Shown: positions 24,835 to 33,145 of the stretch, in pieces
Numbering within the stretch: position 1 is the stretch's first letter
How the letters are laid out: each line of letters starts with the position of its first letter
Source: Deltaproteobacteria bacterium
Lineage (GTDB): Bacteria; Myxococcota_A; Polyangia; JAAYKL01
Assembly (NCBI GenBank): GCA_016936575.1
Contig: JAFGXQ010000202.1
Coordinates: 1-64,000, forward strand
Reading direction: 5' to 3'
Length of the DNA stretch: 64,000 bases
Notes under the pieces: model-generated
What the model was told of the DNA's origin: nothing
Databases searched by the model: none
What the model saw: the letters and a program-made list of their open reading frames with translations, nothing else
Made by a program: the position numbers and the translations under genes

Positions 24835-26904
24835 CTAGTCGGTATTCATTGCCGCCAGTCGTTTTTTTATCGCATCCGCCATTCGCTCGTCCGTCACGCT
24901 GTCAGCCCCGGAAGCAAGCGTTTTTCGAGCTCCTGCAGCATCATCCATTCCCAATCGCGCTTCTGCCAGTCCCAAATAGGCCGCGCCCAACGCGGCACTC
25001 TCTTTCAGGGCGTCTCTGTACTTCTGAGCTGCCTTGCGATAGCGCTCTTTTTTCAGCAGCACGTCTCCCATCGCCGTACGCTGTACCGCCCGCCAATTGG
25101 CATCGAGTTTCAATGCCAATTCCCTCCCCACCTTCAAGTCTGAAATCACGCCGCGCCGATTGGGGGGGCCGATGCGATCGGTCACCAGCTCCACCCGCAC
25201 TTCTCCGTCGTCAATGGCCACAATTGTCTGCTCCTTCAAGCGATACACCCCGGCCCGCTTCCCCCAGCGTTTTTCGAACTGTTTCATGTCCACTGTCATG
25301 TCTTTCGACATGCCAAACTCAAAAACAATCCGAAACAGTTTGTCCTGATAAAACAGAAAGCGTACCAGACCGTCGCCAATATCGTTCTGCACCGGCGCCA
25401 CTTCCAAAACCGTACCGTCGGTCAAACCGTCGTACCCACCGGAAAACCGAATCTGTTCAGAATCAAACGCCGCCGCCACAACCTCCATATTGCGCCCCAT
25501 CAGGTCACACACAGACACCCCGCGCACATAGGTCATGGCCGCTTTCAGCACATTGTCCAACGAAATCGCCCCGTATTTTTCCATGGGTTGACAGGGTCGA
25601 TCAGATACCACCACAGGCGGCAGGTCCTTGTCTTCTGTCGCTTCCGGCACAGCGGCGTTTACACTGTCGGGCGTCGATACCGGTGCAGACTGCTTCTTCT
25701 GCACATCTTTTGCTGTCGCCGTCGGTGTCGAACGATCCGTTTTCGACACCGCTTTCACCGGCGGCGTCGACTCTTTTGTGTTCGAATCCATTCCCGGTTC
25801 ACCGCCCGCCATTGCCACCAATAAAACAATTCCCACCACCATCAGCGCCCCCAGGACCGCCACAATCAGGTGAATGCGACGAATCCCCTCTGTGCGTTCC
25901 CGTTGCTGCGCGACAAAGGCACTGAGCCGCGCCGCGCCTTTTCGAGCGAATTCCGGCAGCTGTTGAAATCGAGCACGAAGCCGAGACCAATCGATACGCA
26001 ACACCCACACGCGGATTCTTGCCAGCCGGACCATCGCCCAATCCTTCGCTTTTGCGGAGTGTGCCACAGCGGATACCCGGGTTTCGCTTTCGTTGCCGGG
26101 TGCATCCGCCCGAACCACCTCAGATAAGTCATCGAAATCCAGTTCGTGGGTCTCTGTGGCGCTATCGAAGACGGGGCCGGTGACATCAATCGCATCTGCG
26201 TCGAGATGAATCAGCTGTGAATTATCGTCTACATCGGGAATCCAACTCGCATCGGTAGTGTCAATATCATTGAGCCCCAAATTACGTTTCGATACTCTCG
26301 CTGCCCCCAGCGGCCTCTTCGGCTTCTGAATATCGAGTTTTGCGGGCCGGGTTTTCATCGCACTGGGGCGCAGTGGTTTGGATTGGGCCGCATGCGCCGG
26401 CGCCGCGCTCGGTTTGGGCGGTTTCAACACCTGAGATTTATTTGCCGCCGGCGACGCGCTGACTCCCAATACCGTTTTCTTTCGATTGCCGCCGGCCGCC
26501 GCAGACGATAAACGGGCACTCTTCGCCGATTCATCACCACTGGTTTTCCTGTCCTCAAACGGCGACCCACTCGCTGACCCCAGCGCTACGGTCGACTTTT
26601 TCTTTTTCACCGCAGATGAACCGGTCGTTCCCGCACCCATCCCCACGCCCATCATCGTCTTTCGTTTTTCCGGAGACGGACCTTTTTGCGCAATCGCTTT
26701 GGGGGGCAACGTCGTGGCAACAGACGGACCGGACGCTGTAGTACTTCGATTCTTCACCGCGTTCAGCGGTTTGGTCATCTGTTTCCCAGCACCCTCGTAC
26801 TCATCATCTCTGTCAACAGGCTGTTTTATCCCGCAAAACTTACACCGAACCGCCAGAATCGGCAGTTCTTTCTGACAAGCGGGACAAATCTTCGTGTTAC
26901 TCAT
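24835..26904 (-). CDS. Zinc-ribbon membrane protein with C-terminal TPR region
   Basis: A 689-residue protein starting at the ATG at 26904, preceded by GAAGGA six bases upstream; an in-frame ATG at 27012 has no such support. The order is: N-terminal zinc ribbon (CPAC...CKFCG, about 7-29); a long low-complexity linker rich in Lys/Ala/Ser/Pro to about residue 300; one membrane helix (LIVAVLGALMVVGIVLLVAMAGG, about 345-370); a second linker; a periplasmic alpha/beta region (YGAISLDNVLKAAMTYVRGV onwards); and about two TPR-like helical pairs at the end (RYRKAAQKYRDALKESAALGAAYLGLAEARLG). Function unknown. The layout suggests a scaffold linking the cytoplasm to the periplasm. Confidence 0.8.
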   Translation of the reverse strand: MSNTKICPACQKELPILAVRCKFCGIKQPVDRDDEYEGAGKQMTKPLNAVKNRSTTASGPSVATTLPPKAIAQKGPSPEKRKTMMGVGMGAGTTGSSAVKKKKSTVALGSASGSPFEDRKTSGDESAKSARLSSAAAGGNRKKTVLGVSASPAANKSQVLKPPKPSAAPAHAAQSKPLRPSAMKTRPAKLDIQKPKRPLGAARVSKRNLGLNDIDTTDASWIPDVDDNSQLIHLDADAIDVTGPVFDSATETHELDFDDLSEVVRADAPGNESETRVSAVAHSAKAKDWAMVRLARIRVWVLRIDWSRLRARFQQLPEFARKGAARLSAFVAQQRERTEGIRRIHLIVAVLGALMVVGIVLLVAMAGGEPGMDSNTKESTPPVKAVSKTDRSTPTATAKDVQKKQSAPVSTPDSVNAAVPEATEDKDLPPVVVSDRPCQPMEKYGAISLDNVLKAAMTYVRGVSVCDLMGRNMEVVAAAFDSEQIRFSGGYDGLTDGTVLEVAPVQNDIGDGLVRFLFYQDKLFRIVFEFGMSKDMTVDMKQFEKRWGKRAGVYRLKEQTIVAIDDGEVRVELVTDRIGPPNRRGVISDLKVGRELALKLDANWRAVQRTAMGDVLLKKERYRKAAQKYRDALKESAALGAAYLGLAEARLGMDDAAGARKTLASGADSVTDERMADAIKKRLAAMNTD

Positions 26905-27204
26905 ATGGTTCCTTCGCAAAAAAACAAGTCGTGCGCTATCCGAAGCACTCCCCCCGGCGACCATCGGACTCCTGTACCCCCATTTCCCCTCCAGTCTATG
27001 AAACTGTAGCATTTATTCAAGTAAAACGCTCGTTATCATTCAAGTTTTCCCTTTAATCCAGCAATATTACCTCAAAAAAACAATGTAGTTACAGCAAAAG
27101 TTTCCGCTGTATCGGGAATATCTCGGTTCATATGCGCACCTGTATGATGATTTTCTCCCAAAGAATTGAGAATTCGGAAACAACACAATCGGATGCGAGC
27201 GGCG
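26905..27204. other. Intergenic region, no gene seen
   Basis: Three hundred bases of AT-rich DNA lie between the zinc-ribbon/TPR gene and the hemerythrin stop, both on the minus strand. No coding potential, strong hairpin or clear promoter was found, so the promoter of the zinc-ribbon gene is probably here but not identifiable by eye. Confidence 0.5.
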
Positions 27205-27603
27205 CTATGCTTTTCCCTGCAGAATCGGTATGTATTTCTGGTCTTCTCCTTTTATATGATTGACCAGCCAGTCCGACAGAAAGTTGTAAATTGCAATAGA
27301 TACCACGGTGTTGCCGGATTCCACTTTTAATTTAAACTCCGATACCTTATTCACAAACTCCTCGTGAATTTTCTGATGTTCCGCCAGTTCGGAATAGCCA
27401 TGCTGCCGCATCAGTGCTTCCTCGGCGCGAAAATGCGTTTTGGTGTAGTCGACCAGAACGGTGAGCACATCATTGACCACCTCTTTCGATTTTCCCACCC
27501 GCATGGCTTCACCCAAATCATTTACCAGATTTACCAGCTTTCGATGCTGCTGATCAATGACCGTTATTTTTGTATTCCACGAATCATTCCATGTAATCGC
27601 CAT
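27205..27603 (-). CDS. Bacteriohemerythrin
   Basis: A 132-residue four-helix O2-binding protein, the usual single-domain length. All diiron ligands are present: H20 (DQQH), H57 and E61 (HFRAEE), H76 and H80 (HQKIH), H116 and D121 (NHIKGED). CTGGAGGTG precedes the ATG. It reversibly binds O2 in the cytoplasm and may buffer or deliver oxygen, or act in redox sensing. It stands alone, with no methyl-accepting or GGDEF fusion. Together with the ODP-kinase it is a second diiron O2-type protein in this window, although the two are not adjacent. Confidence 0.95.
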   Translation of the reverse strand: MAITWNDSWNTKITVIDQQHRKLVNLVNDLGEAMRVGKSKEVVNDVLTVLVDYTKTHFRAEEALMRQHGYSELAEHQKIHEEFVNKVSEFKLKVESGNTVVSIAIYNFLSDWLVNHIKGEDQKYIPILQGKA

Positions 27604-27836
27604 GGCTCACCTCCAGAAGAATTTCAGTTTCTTCGTGTTGAATCAGCTGTCCTTTTAGAACCGCAGATGTACTCGGTTACGTATTCAAACAACGTCAGAC
27701 TCTGTAAAAAGTTAATGTTTACTGTCGCATTCTCAATGTTCCCTATGCGTCACCGCTTGCATCACCGGGAACACACTTGATTCGGATGGACGTCCGGTTT
27801 ACTCTCTGGCTGACTCAAACCGACAGCAGGAACAAA

Positions 27837-28436
27837 ATGACGACCGATATTGTACTCGCATCCCAATCTCCAAGACGAAAAACGATGTTTGCGGAGCAAC
27901 GCATTCCCGTAAGAATTGTTGCCGCGCATATCGATGAAACACGCCTCCCCGAAGAAGCCCCTCTTGACTACGTGAAACGGATCAGTGGCGCGAAGGCTAT
28001 GAAAGTCGCTTCGCAACTCGCAACGGAACAGGATTTGCCGTTTATCGTAGCCGCAGACACGATTGTGCTGCACGATGGAGACATTCTTTCCAAACCGTCG
28101 AATGAGGAAGACGCGTTCCGAATGTTGAGACGGTTGTCCGACGCGACCCATTCTGTCATTACCGGCTGGACCGTGGGAAAAACCGGCGAATCCTGGACGG
28201 TTTCACACACAGAAACCAGAGTTACGTTTCACCGATTGTCGGATTCTGAAATACAATCGTATATTCGAACCGGTGAACCCAACGACAAAGCCGGCGCCTA
28301 TGCCATACAGGGTATCGGCGGATACCTGGTAAAAGAAATTGCCGGTGATTTTTACAATGTGGTGGGCCTGCCAATCTCTCAGGTGGTGCGCGCCCTGATT
28401 CAGCACGGCGCAATCAAAGGATTTTTGCAGCAATGA
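27837..28436 (+). CDS. maf: Maf-family nucleoside triphosphate pyrophosphatase
   Basis: A 199-residue protein starting at the ATG at 27837, with AGGA a few bases upstream; an upstream in-frame start at 27777 would add an unrelated leader. Family motifs are VLASQSPRR (substrate loop, 6-14), HIDET, KAMKVA, VAADTIV with the catalytic Asp, and AGAYAIQGIGGYLVKEIAGDFYNVVGLP. Maf enzymes hydrolyse non-canonical or modified NTPs (dTTP, UTP, m5UTP type) to monophosphates. The gene overlaps the following YggS-type gene by 4 bases (ATGA), so they form an operon. Confidence 0.93.
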   Translation: MTTDIVLASQSPRRKTMFAEQRIPVRIVAAHIDETRLPEEAPLDYVKRISGAKAMKVASQLATEQDLPFIVAADTIVLHDGDILSKPSNEEDAFRMLRRLSDATHSVITGWTVGKTGESWTVSHTETRVTFHRLSDSEIQSYIRTGEPNDKAGAYAIQGIGGYLVKEIAGDFYNVVGLPISQVVRALIQHGAIKGFLQQ

Positions 28437-29128
28437 GCCATATCCCAAATAATATAGAACATATTCGAACGCGTATCCGCGAAGCCGCCCTTACTGCCGG
28501 ACGGAACCCGGGCGACATTACTCTGGTGGCGGTTTCAAAACGGCAGTCCATCGCAGACATTGAGGACGCGTACAACGCGGGGCAACGACACTTCGGCGAA
28601 AATTACGCGCAGGAGCTCCGCGACAAAGCTGTCGCCCTGTCTCACCTCACGGATATACAATGGCATTTCATTGGAAACCTGCAGAAGAACAAAGTGAAGT
28701 ACGTGGTGGCCAACGCATCCATGATGGAATGTATCGACTCGTTTTCTATCGCCGAAGAATTTTCAAAACGGGCCAAGGGGGCGAATCGAACCCTCGATGC
28801 GCTGCTGCAAGTGAATGTGGGGCGGGAACCGCAGAAGTCAGGCTGCATGCCCGATGACGCAGCCGCCATAATGTCGAATATTCGTTTACTGCCCAACATC
28901 CGATTGCGGGGGCTCATGACCGTCCCACCGTTTCATCTGGAAGCGGCCGAGACGCGACTGGTTTTTCGGGAGCTTGCCGCCCTGCGCGACGCTTTGGGCG
29001 GTAAAGATGCGCTTCCTGAACTCTCGATGGGAATGAGTCACGACTTTGAAGAAGCCATCTGGGAAGGGGCCACGCTGGTTCGAGTGGGCACCGCCATCTT
29101 CGGGGAACGCCCTCCGAAGAGTTGGTGA
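28433..29128 (+). CDS. YggS/PLPBP-family pyridoxal phosphate homeostasis protein
   Basis: A 231-residue, single-domain fold-type III PLP-binding protein. Lys36 in LVAVSKRQS should bind PLP. Other family motifs are FGENYAQEL, WHFIGNLQKNK, LLQVNVGREPQKSG, RGLMTVPP, LSMGMSHDFEEAI and VRVGTAIFGER. Members maintain PLP and amino acid balance without known catalytic activity. It is translationally coupled to maf upstream. A truncated symporter gene starts 4 bases after its stop. Confidence 0.95.
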   Translation: MSHIPNNIEHIRTRIREAALTAGRNPGDITLVAVSKRQSIADIEDAYNAGQRHFGENYAQELRDKAVALSHLTDIQWHFIGNLQKNKVKYVVANASMMECIDSFSIAEEFSKRAKGANRTLDALLQVNVGREPQKSGCMPDDAAAIMSNIRLLPNIRLRGLMTVPPFHLEAAETRLVFRELAALRDALGGKDALPELSMGMSHDFEEAIWEGATLVRVGTAIFGERPPKSW

Positions 29129-29132
29129 ACCG

Positions 29133-29378
29133 ATGAACAAGAAACGCCCCTCAAACGCAATCTTCCATTCAACCTTCATTGCCGCCATCGCCGCAGGCAT
29201 GATTCTCGGCGCGTTACTCGGCGGATTTTCCCAACGGGAGTTTTCGGTGGTCACCCTGATTGGGGAGCGTTGGGAGCTTTTTCTGAGCGCGCTGAAAATG
29301 ATGATTATTCCGCTGATTTTTTTTTCAAACGTGTGTATCAGCCGTCAGCGGCACAAATCTGATTGTCCAGTTGGGTGA
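29133..29378 (+). pseudogene. Truncated N-terminal fragment of a dicarboxylate/amino acid:cation symporter
   Basis: The ATG at 29133 opens a frame of 81 codons. The first ~65 residues look like the start of a DAACS (DctA/GltP) symporter: a first membrane helix (FIAAIAAGMILGALLGG), then the family's second-helix segment ALKMMIIPLIFFS. Normal members exceed 400 residues. Here the similarity stops at about 29332 and the frame then runs into the antisense of the modD 3' end, ending in a Cys/Arg-rich, non-membrane tail. It therefore looks like a gene fragment left by a deletion or rearrangement. A join in the assembly is the alternative explanation. Confidence 0.65.
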
Positions 29379-30210
29379 TCTGAATGCCGATATCCGCAGG
29401 CGGCGCCGCATACATCCACGAAGTAACCAGCACATCTGCCCCGGCTTCCGCATAGGACATTGCGGCGGCTTCGTTTATTCCGCCTGCCGCGACAATACCG
29501 AGGTGCTGATTCACTTTCCTGCACTCTGTCACACAGATGCGAAACGAGGAAACATCCATTTTATCCAACTGCACAAAATGAGCGCCGGACTGCGCCACCG
29601 ATAACGCTTCCAGCAGGGTATGTGCTTCAACCACGATCATTCTTTCCTTCTGACGGGAACGAATCCGCTGCACCGTTTCTGCCAGCGGCTCGTAACCGCC
29701 AAGAAAACGCAGATGTTCCCGGAACACGAGTATAGAGTCGGACAGACCCGTTCGGTGGGGAATGCCGCCCCCCGCGTACAATGCCTTCAACGCCATTTTC
29801 TTTGCAAACGGTACGTGCTTCCGCGATCCGGCCACCGTTGTTTCAGGGTTCCCTTTTTGAGCCGCCTGCACCAGGCGGAATGTACGCGTGGCAATTCCCG
29901 ACGCGAACTCCATGAATATACCACCGGCGCGCCATACGGAATGAATGGCCGCCGCGTTCCCCCATGCTTCCAACAGTTGGTCTCCTTCCTGACATTTCGT
30001 TCCGGACGGCACATAATTCTCCACGACCAAACCCGCTTTCTCGAACAAACGCGCGGCCTCCTCGGTACCGCAGGCCACCATCTCTTCGCGAACAACGGCA
30101 ACGATTTGCCCCATACGGTTGTTGAGGCCCAGCAATTCGCTGGTCAAGTCACCGACCGGCATATCCTCTTCCATCAGTTTCTCGATTTCATAGTCAGAAA
30201 AACGAATCAT
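29338..30210 (-). CDS. modD: ModD, NadC-like phosphoribosyltransferase-family protein
   Basis: A 290-residue protein. CAGGAGG lies just before the ATG at 30210, so I reject the ATG at 30234. It has the NadC fold: DMPVGDLTS at the N-terminus, a central AGSRKHVPFAKKMALKALYAGGG and VAAGGINEAAAMSYAEAGAD. The segment GGGIPHRTGLSDSILVFREHLRFLGG is the ModD form rather than the NadC 'NHR.GL.D..LIKDNH'. ModD is usually encoded with molybdate transport genes and its reaction is not established. No mod genes are nearby, so this copy is an orphan. A quinolinate phosphoribosyltransferase role is less likely but possible. Confidence 0.75.
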   Translation of the reverse strand: MIRFSDYEIEKLMEEDMPVGDLTSELLGLNNRMGQIVAVVREEMVACGTEEAARLFEKAGLVVENYVPSGTKCQEGDQLLEAWGNAAAIHSVWRAGGIFMEFASGIATRTFRLVQAAQKGNPETTVAGSRKHVPFAKKMALKALYAGGGIPHRTGLSDSILVFREHLRFLGGYEPLAETVQRIRSRQKERMIVVEAHTLLEALSVAQSGAHFVQLDKMDVSSFRICVTECRKVNQHLGIVAAGGINEAAAMSYAEAGADVLVTSWMYAAPPADIGIQITQLDNQICAADG

Positions 30211-30262
30211 TTTAAACCTCCTGCAAAACAGCACAGTGATGACCAGCCGACAGTTGTCACAT

Positions 30263-30526
30263 TCAATCGCGATGTTCTTCCATTTTTAAACAGCATAAAC
30301 CATACCACTTTTCATGATTTTCCAATATCTGCAAATGTACCACTGTTGCCGAACGGATCGCCATTTCCGCGCCCGTCTCGCCGCTGAACCGGAGTACATC
30401 CGCGAACAATTGCTGGTTTTCGAAACATTCAGGTAGCAACCGGCACGTGGTGCTTCCACCTTGCAGCGCTGCAATCACACGAGCGATTTTTTTTCGATTC
30501 GCTCTTCCCCTTAACTTTTTTTTCAT
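30263..30526 (-). CDS. Small hypothetical protein upstream of modD
   Basis: A possible 87-residue protein with a very basic start (MKKKLRGRANRKK), four cysteines (TTCRLLPEC, GLCCLK) and no membrane segment. Only a weak GGATGA precedes the ATG at 30526. It sits 52 bases upstream of modD on the same strand and could be co-transcribed. No family was recognised, and it may be a chance open frame. Confidence 0.35.
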   Translation of the reverse strand: MKKKLRGRANRKKIARVIAALQGGSTTCRLLPECFENQQLFADVLRFSGETGAEMAIRSATVVHLQILENHEKWYGLCCLKMEEHRD

Positions 30527-30584
30527 TCATCCGTTTGTTTATTCGTAAAATAGAAAAACCGATTTTTTCAGCGCGAGGTTCCAA

Positions 30585-31376
30585 ATGGCAGACATGGAAA
30601 CGGGTTGGGTGTTGTTCACACTGGAAAAACAACAGTTCGGCATGCCCATTAAAAATTTATTGCAAATGGTGGTTCTCGAAAACGTAACCACCCAGGCAAC
30701 TGCTCCAGCGGTGGTGCGAGGACTGATCAAATTGCGCGATCGCGTGGTGCCGGTTGTAGACACGCGACAGTGCCTGGGGATGGAAACCAAACTGACGCAG
30801 ATGCTTGAATTTGTGGATATGATGAATAGCCGAAAGCAGGATCACATCCGCTGGCTCGATGAGTTGTTCGCTTCAGTGGAGGAAAACCGCGCCTTCACGT
30901 TGGCACGGGACCCTCACCAATGTGCGTTCGGAAAATGGTACAATGAGTTTGCTACTGACAACGCCATTTTTGCAATGCACCTGACCAAATTTGATCAACC
31001 ACATCGACGTATCCATCTCATCGCCGACCAAGTAGAAAATTTAATCGTCCACAACCGAACAGATGAAGCGAAACGCCTGATTCAACAAACCCGTGACGGC
31101 GATCTGCACACCATGATTGAATTGTTCGACGGGGTGGAAGGAGTCCTGAAAGATGCCGAAAAAGAGATCGTGCTCGTCATGAATATGAAAGATCGGCTGC
31201 TCGGGTTTATTGTGGACGATGTGTACACGGTCAGGGATATCGCCAATGAATCCGTTCAAATGGTAGACAATATCGACATGATTCAAATCGATGGTGTCAC
31301 CCGCGTGGCGAACGTCGACGGCATCACCAGCATCCTTCTTCAACCGGAAGAAATTTTTCACGGCGCGACCGTATAA
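30585..31376 (+). CDS. CheW-type coupling protein with an inserted CZB zinc-binding domain
   Basis: A 263-residue protein. Residues 5-70 are the first half of a CheW SH3-like domain (VLFTLEKQQFGMPIKNLLQ; VVRGLIKLRDRVVPVVDTR). Residues 193-263 are the second half (IVLVMNMKDRLLGFIVDDV; ITSILLQPEEIF). Between them sits a chemoreceptor zinc-binding (CZB) domain (about 80-190) with its HxxW (H87, W90), CxFGxW (C113-W118) and PHxxIH (H140, H144) signature, providing the His/Cys zinc ligands. It should couple chemoreceptors to CheA while sensing zinc or oxidants such as hypochlorite, as known for CZB domains. No cheA or mcp gene is in the window. Confidence 0.9.
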   Translation: MADMETGWVLFTLEKQQFGMPIKNLLQMVVLENVTTQATAPAVVRGLIKLRDRVVPVVDTRQCLGMETKLTQMLEFVDMMNSRKQDHIRWLDELFASVEENRAFTLARDPHQCAFGKWYNEFATDNAIFAMHLTKFDQPHRRIHLIADQVENLIVHNRTDEAKRLIQQTRDGDLHTMIELFDGVEGVLKDAEKEIVLVMNMKDRLLGFIVDDVYTVRDIANESVQMVDNIDMIQIDGVTRVANVDGITSILLQPEEIFHGATV

Positions 31377-31702
31377 AAGGCGAGTTTTTTCATAATATTA
31401 TGAGTTCGTTTCACCTACACTGTTACTTCTTTGTGAACAGAAAAAGAGTGTCTCTATTTGGTTGACAAGTGCCCTTCAGTGACGCATAAGAGGTACCTGT
31501 TTTGCGGACTGCTGCGTGCAACGCACAAGTTACACTATGTTTAGGAAACCAGCTGCCCGGAAAAAAACAGCGATGCCCCAAAGGTATCCATGCCAGGAAG
31601 AATTACTCGCTGGAACTGATACTGCTATCGCGCAAATGACACCGTTTTTGTCATTCACGCGTGGCAAACTCTGTCTCCGGCAAAACAGATTATGAGGAAC
31701 AA
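31377..31702. other. Intergenic region upstream of the aminotransferase gene
   Basis: This 326-base gap has no convincing gene. It contains a possible promoter, TTGACA (31462-31467), with a weak CATAAG 17 bases downstream, and an inverted repeat AATGACA/TGTCATT (31635-31655) shortly before the ATG at 31703. The second element could be a hairpin in the leader or an operator. Confidence 0.5.
31635..31655. promoter_or_regulatory. Inverted repeat before the aminotransferase gene
   Basis: AATGACA and TGTCATT form a perfect 7-bp inverted repeat around a 7-base spacer, 47 bases before the ATG at 31703. It may be a regulator site or a leader hairpin. Confidence 0.25.
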
Positions 31703-33001
31703 ATGAGCGTTCATCCCCTCGCACAATCTTTAAACGATACCCTCCGAAATGGAAATTCCATCGCATATACGCTTCTATCAGACAGGGGCAGGGGAATTTA
31801 TTTTCCGTCCAAGGGCATTCTGGGTCAAAGCGCCGAAGCGCGTGGTAAAGAGATTAACGCCACCATCGGTACCGCATTGGAAGATGACGGTTCTCCACTC
31901 ACCCTCGGTTGTCTGGAAGAGATGGTTGAAGCCCCGAAAAGTGCGTTCCTGTACGCACCCAGTTTCGGCAACCCGGAGTTGCGCGCGAAATGGAAGCAGA
32001 TGTTGGTGCAGAAAAACCCATCTCTTGTCGAAAAAGCGTTCAGCACGCCGGTGGTATCTGCCGCGTTGACGCACGCGCTTTCTGTATCGGGCTACCTGTT
32101 TGCGAATCCGGGGGATGAAATCATTCTCCCCGATTTATACTGGGATAATTACGAGCTGCTGTTTCAACAGGGATACGGTGCTTCCTTTAAACTACACAAC
32201 ACATTTAAAGAGCACGGCTACGATATTGATGCGCTGGCAGCGGTGTTGACCGATGGGGGCATAGGAAAGAAAATTGTTTTGCTCAACTTCCCCAACAACC
32301 CCACCGGGTACACCCTTACCGATGCTGAGGCGCAGTCAATTGTAACAACGCTCATCGCCGCCGCAGATGCCGGCAATAAATTGCTTGTCCTGCTCGATGA
32401 CGCCTATTTCGGACTGGTGTACAAAGACGGAATCACCCGTCAGTCGTTGTTTTCCGCACTATGTAACGCGCACGAGAATATCCTGGCGGTTAAAATGGAC
32501 GGCCCGACCAAAGAAGATTATGTGTGGGGATTTCGCGTGGGCTTCATGACGTTCGGTTTCAAGGGTGCGACCGAGGAACAGTATAAAGCGCTGGAAGCGA
32601 AAGCGGCCGGCACCGTTCGTGGTACCTTGTCAAATGTCCCCAACATTTCCCAGTCGCTTCTTCTCGCTGCGTACAACAAGGACGTATATGCAAGTCAGAA
32701 AGCCGATAAGTTCAATACACTGAAAACGCGATATGAAAAAATCGTCGATATTCTGAATACCCATTCCGAGTACGAAGAAAGTTTCGTTGCGATGCCTTTC
32801 AACTCTGGGTATTTCATGTGTGTCCGGCTGAAAGGGGCCGACCCCGAAAAGGTTCGAACGCTTTTACTCGAGAAATACAGCACGGGCGTGATTGTTCTGG
32901 CGGGGCTGATTCGGCTGGCGTTTTCAGCGGTACCGTACGACAAGCTGGATGCACTGTTTCAAAATCTTCATAGCGCTGTTCAAGAGGTTGTTGCGAAATG
33001 A
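31703..33001 (+). CDS. Class I/II PLP-dependent aminotransferase
   Basis: A 432-residue fold-type I enzyme starting at the ATG at 31703, with GAGGAA just upstream; an in-frame start at 31661 adds 14 residues without support. Motifs are FPNNPTGYTL (PLP-ring-contacting Asn), LLDDAYFGLVY with the PLP-N1 Asp, and the Lys region VKMDGPTKEDYVWGFRVGF. The 'GPTKEDYVWGFRVG' block differs from the usual 'SKxxGLPGxRxG', and the enzyme belongs to an aspartate/aromatic-like subgroup found in anaerobes and deltaproteobacteria. The amino donor and acceptor are not predictable. pckG follows 144 bases downstream, so a link to C4/C3 central metabolism is possible. Confidence 0.85.
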   Translation: MSVHPLAQSLNDTLRNGNSIAYTLLSDRGRGIYFPSKGILGQSAEARGKEINATIGTALEDDGSPLTLGCLEEMVEAPKSAFLYAPSFGNPELRAKWKQMLVQKNPSLVEKAFSTPVVSAALTHALSVSGYLFANPGDEIILPDLYWDNYELLFQQGYGASFKLHNTFKEHGYDIDALAAVLTDGGIGKKIVLLNFPNNPTGYTLTDAEAQSIVTTLIAAADAGNKLLVLLDDAYFGLVYKDGITRQSLFSALCNAHENILAVKMDGPTKEDYVWGFRVGFMTFGFKGATEEQYKALEAKAAGTVRGTLSNVPNISQSLLLAAYNKDVYASQKADKFNTLKTRYEKIVDILNTHSEYEESFVAMPFNSGYFMCVRLKGADPEKVRTLLLEKYSTGVIVLAGLIRLAFSAVPYDKLDALFQNLHSAVQEVVAK

Positions 33002-33145
33002 GTTTCATCTCTTGCGTCGCGAGGAAGCGGCATTACATTGCTGCGGACATGATTTTCCAAAGCCCTTTTTTTATTATTAACAATTGGATGCAGCAGGCTG
33101 CAACCATTCACATGAGACTAGTACAACAAGTCAATGGAGGTTCTA

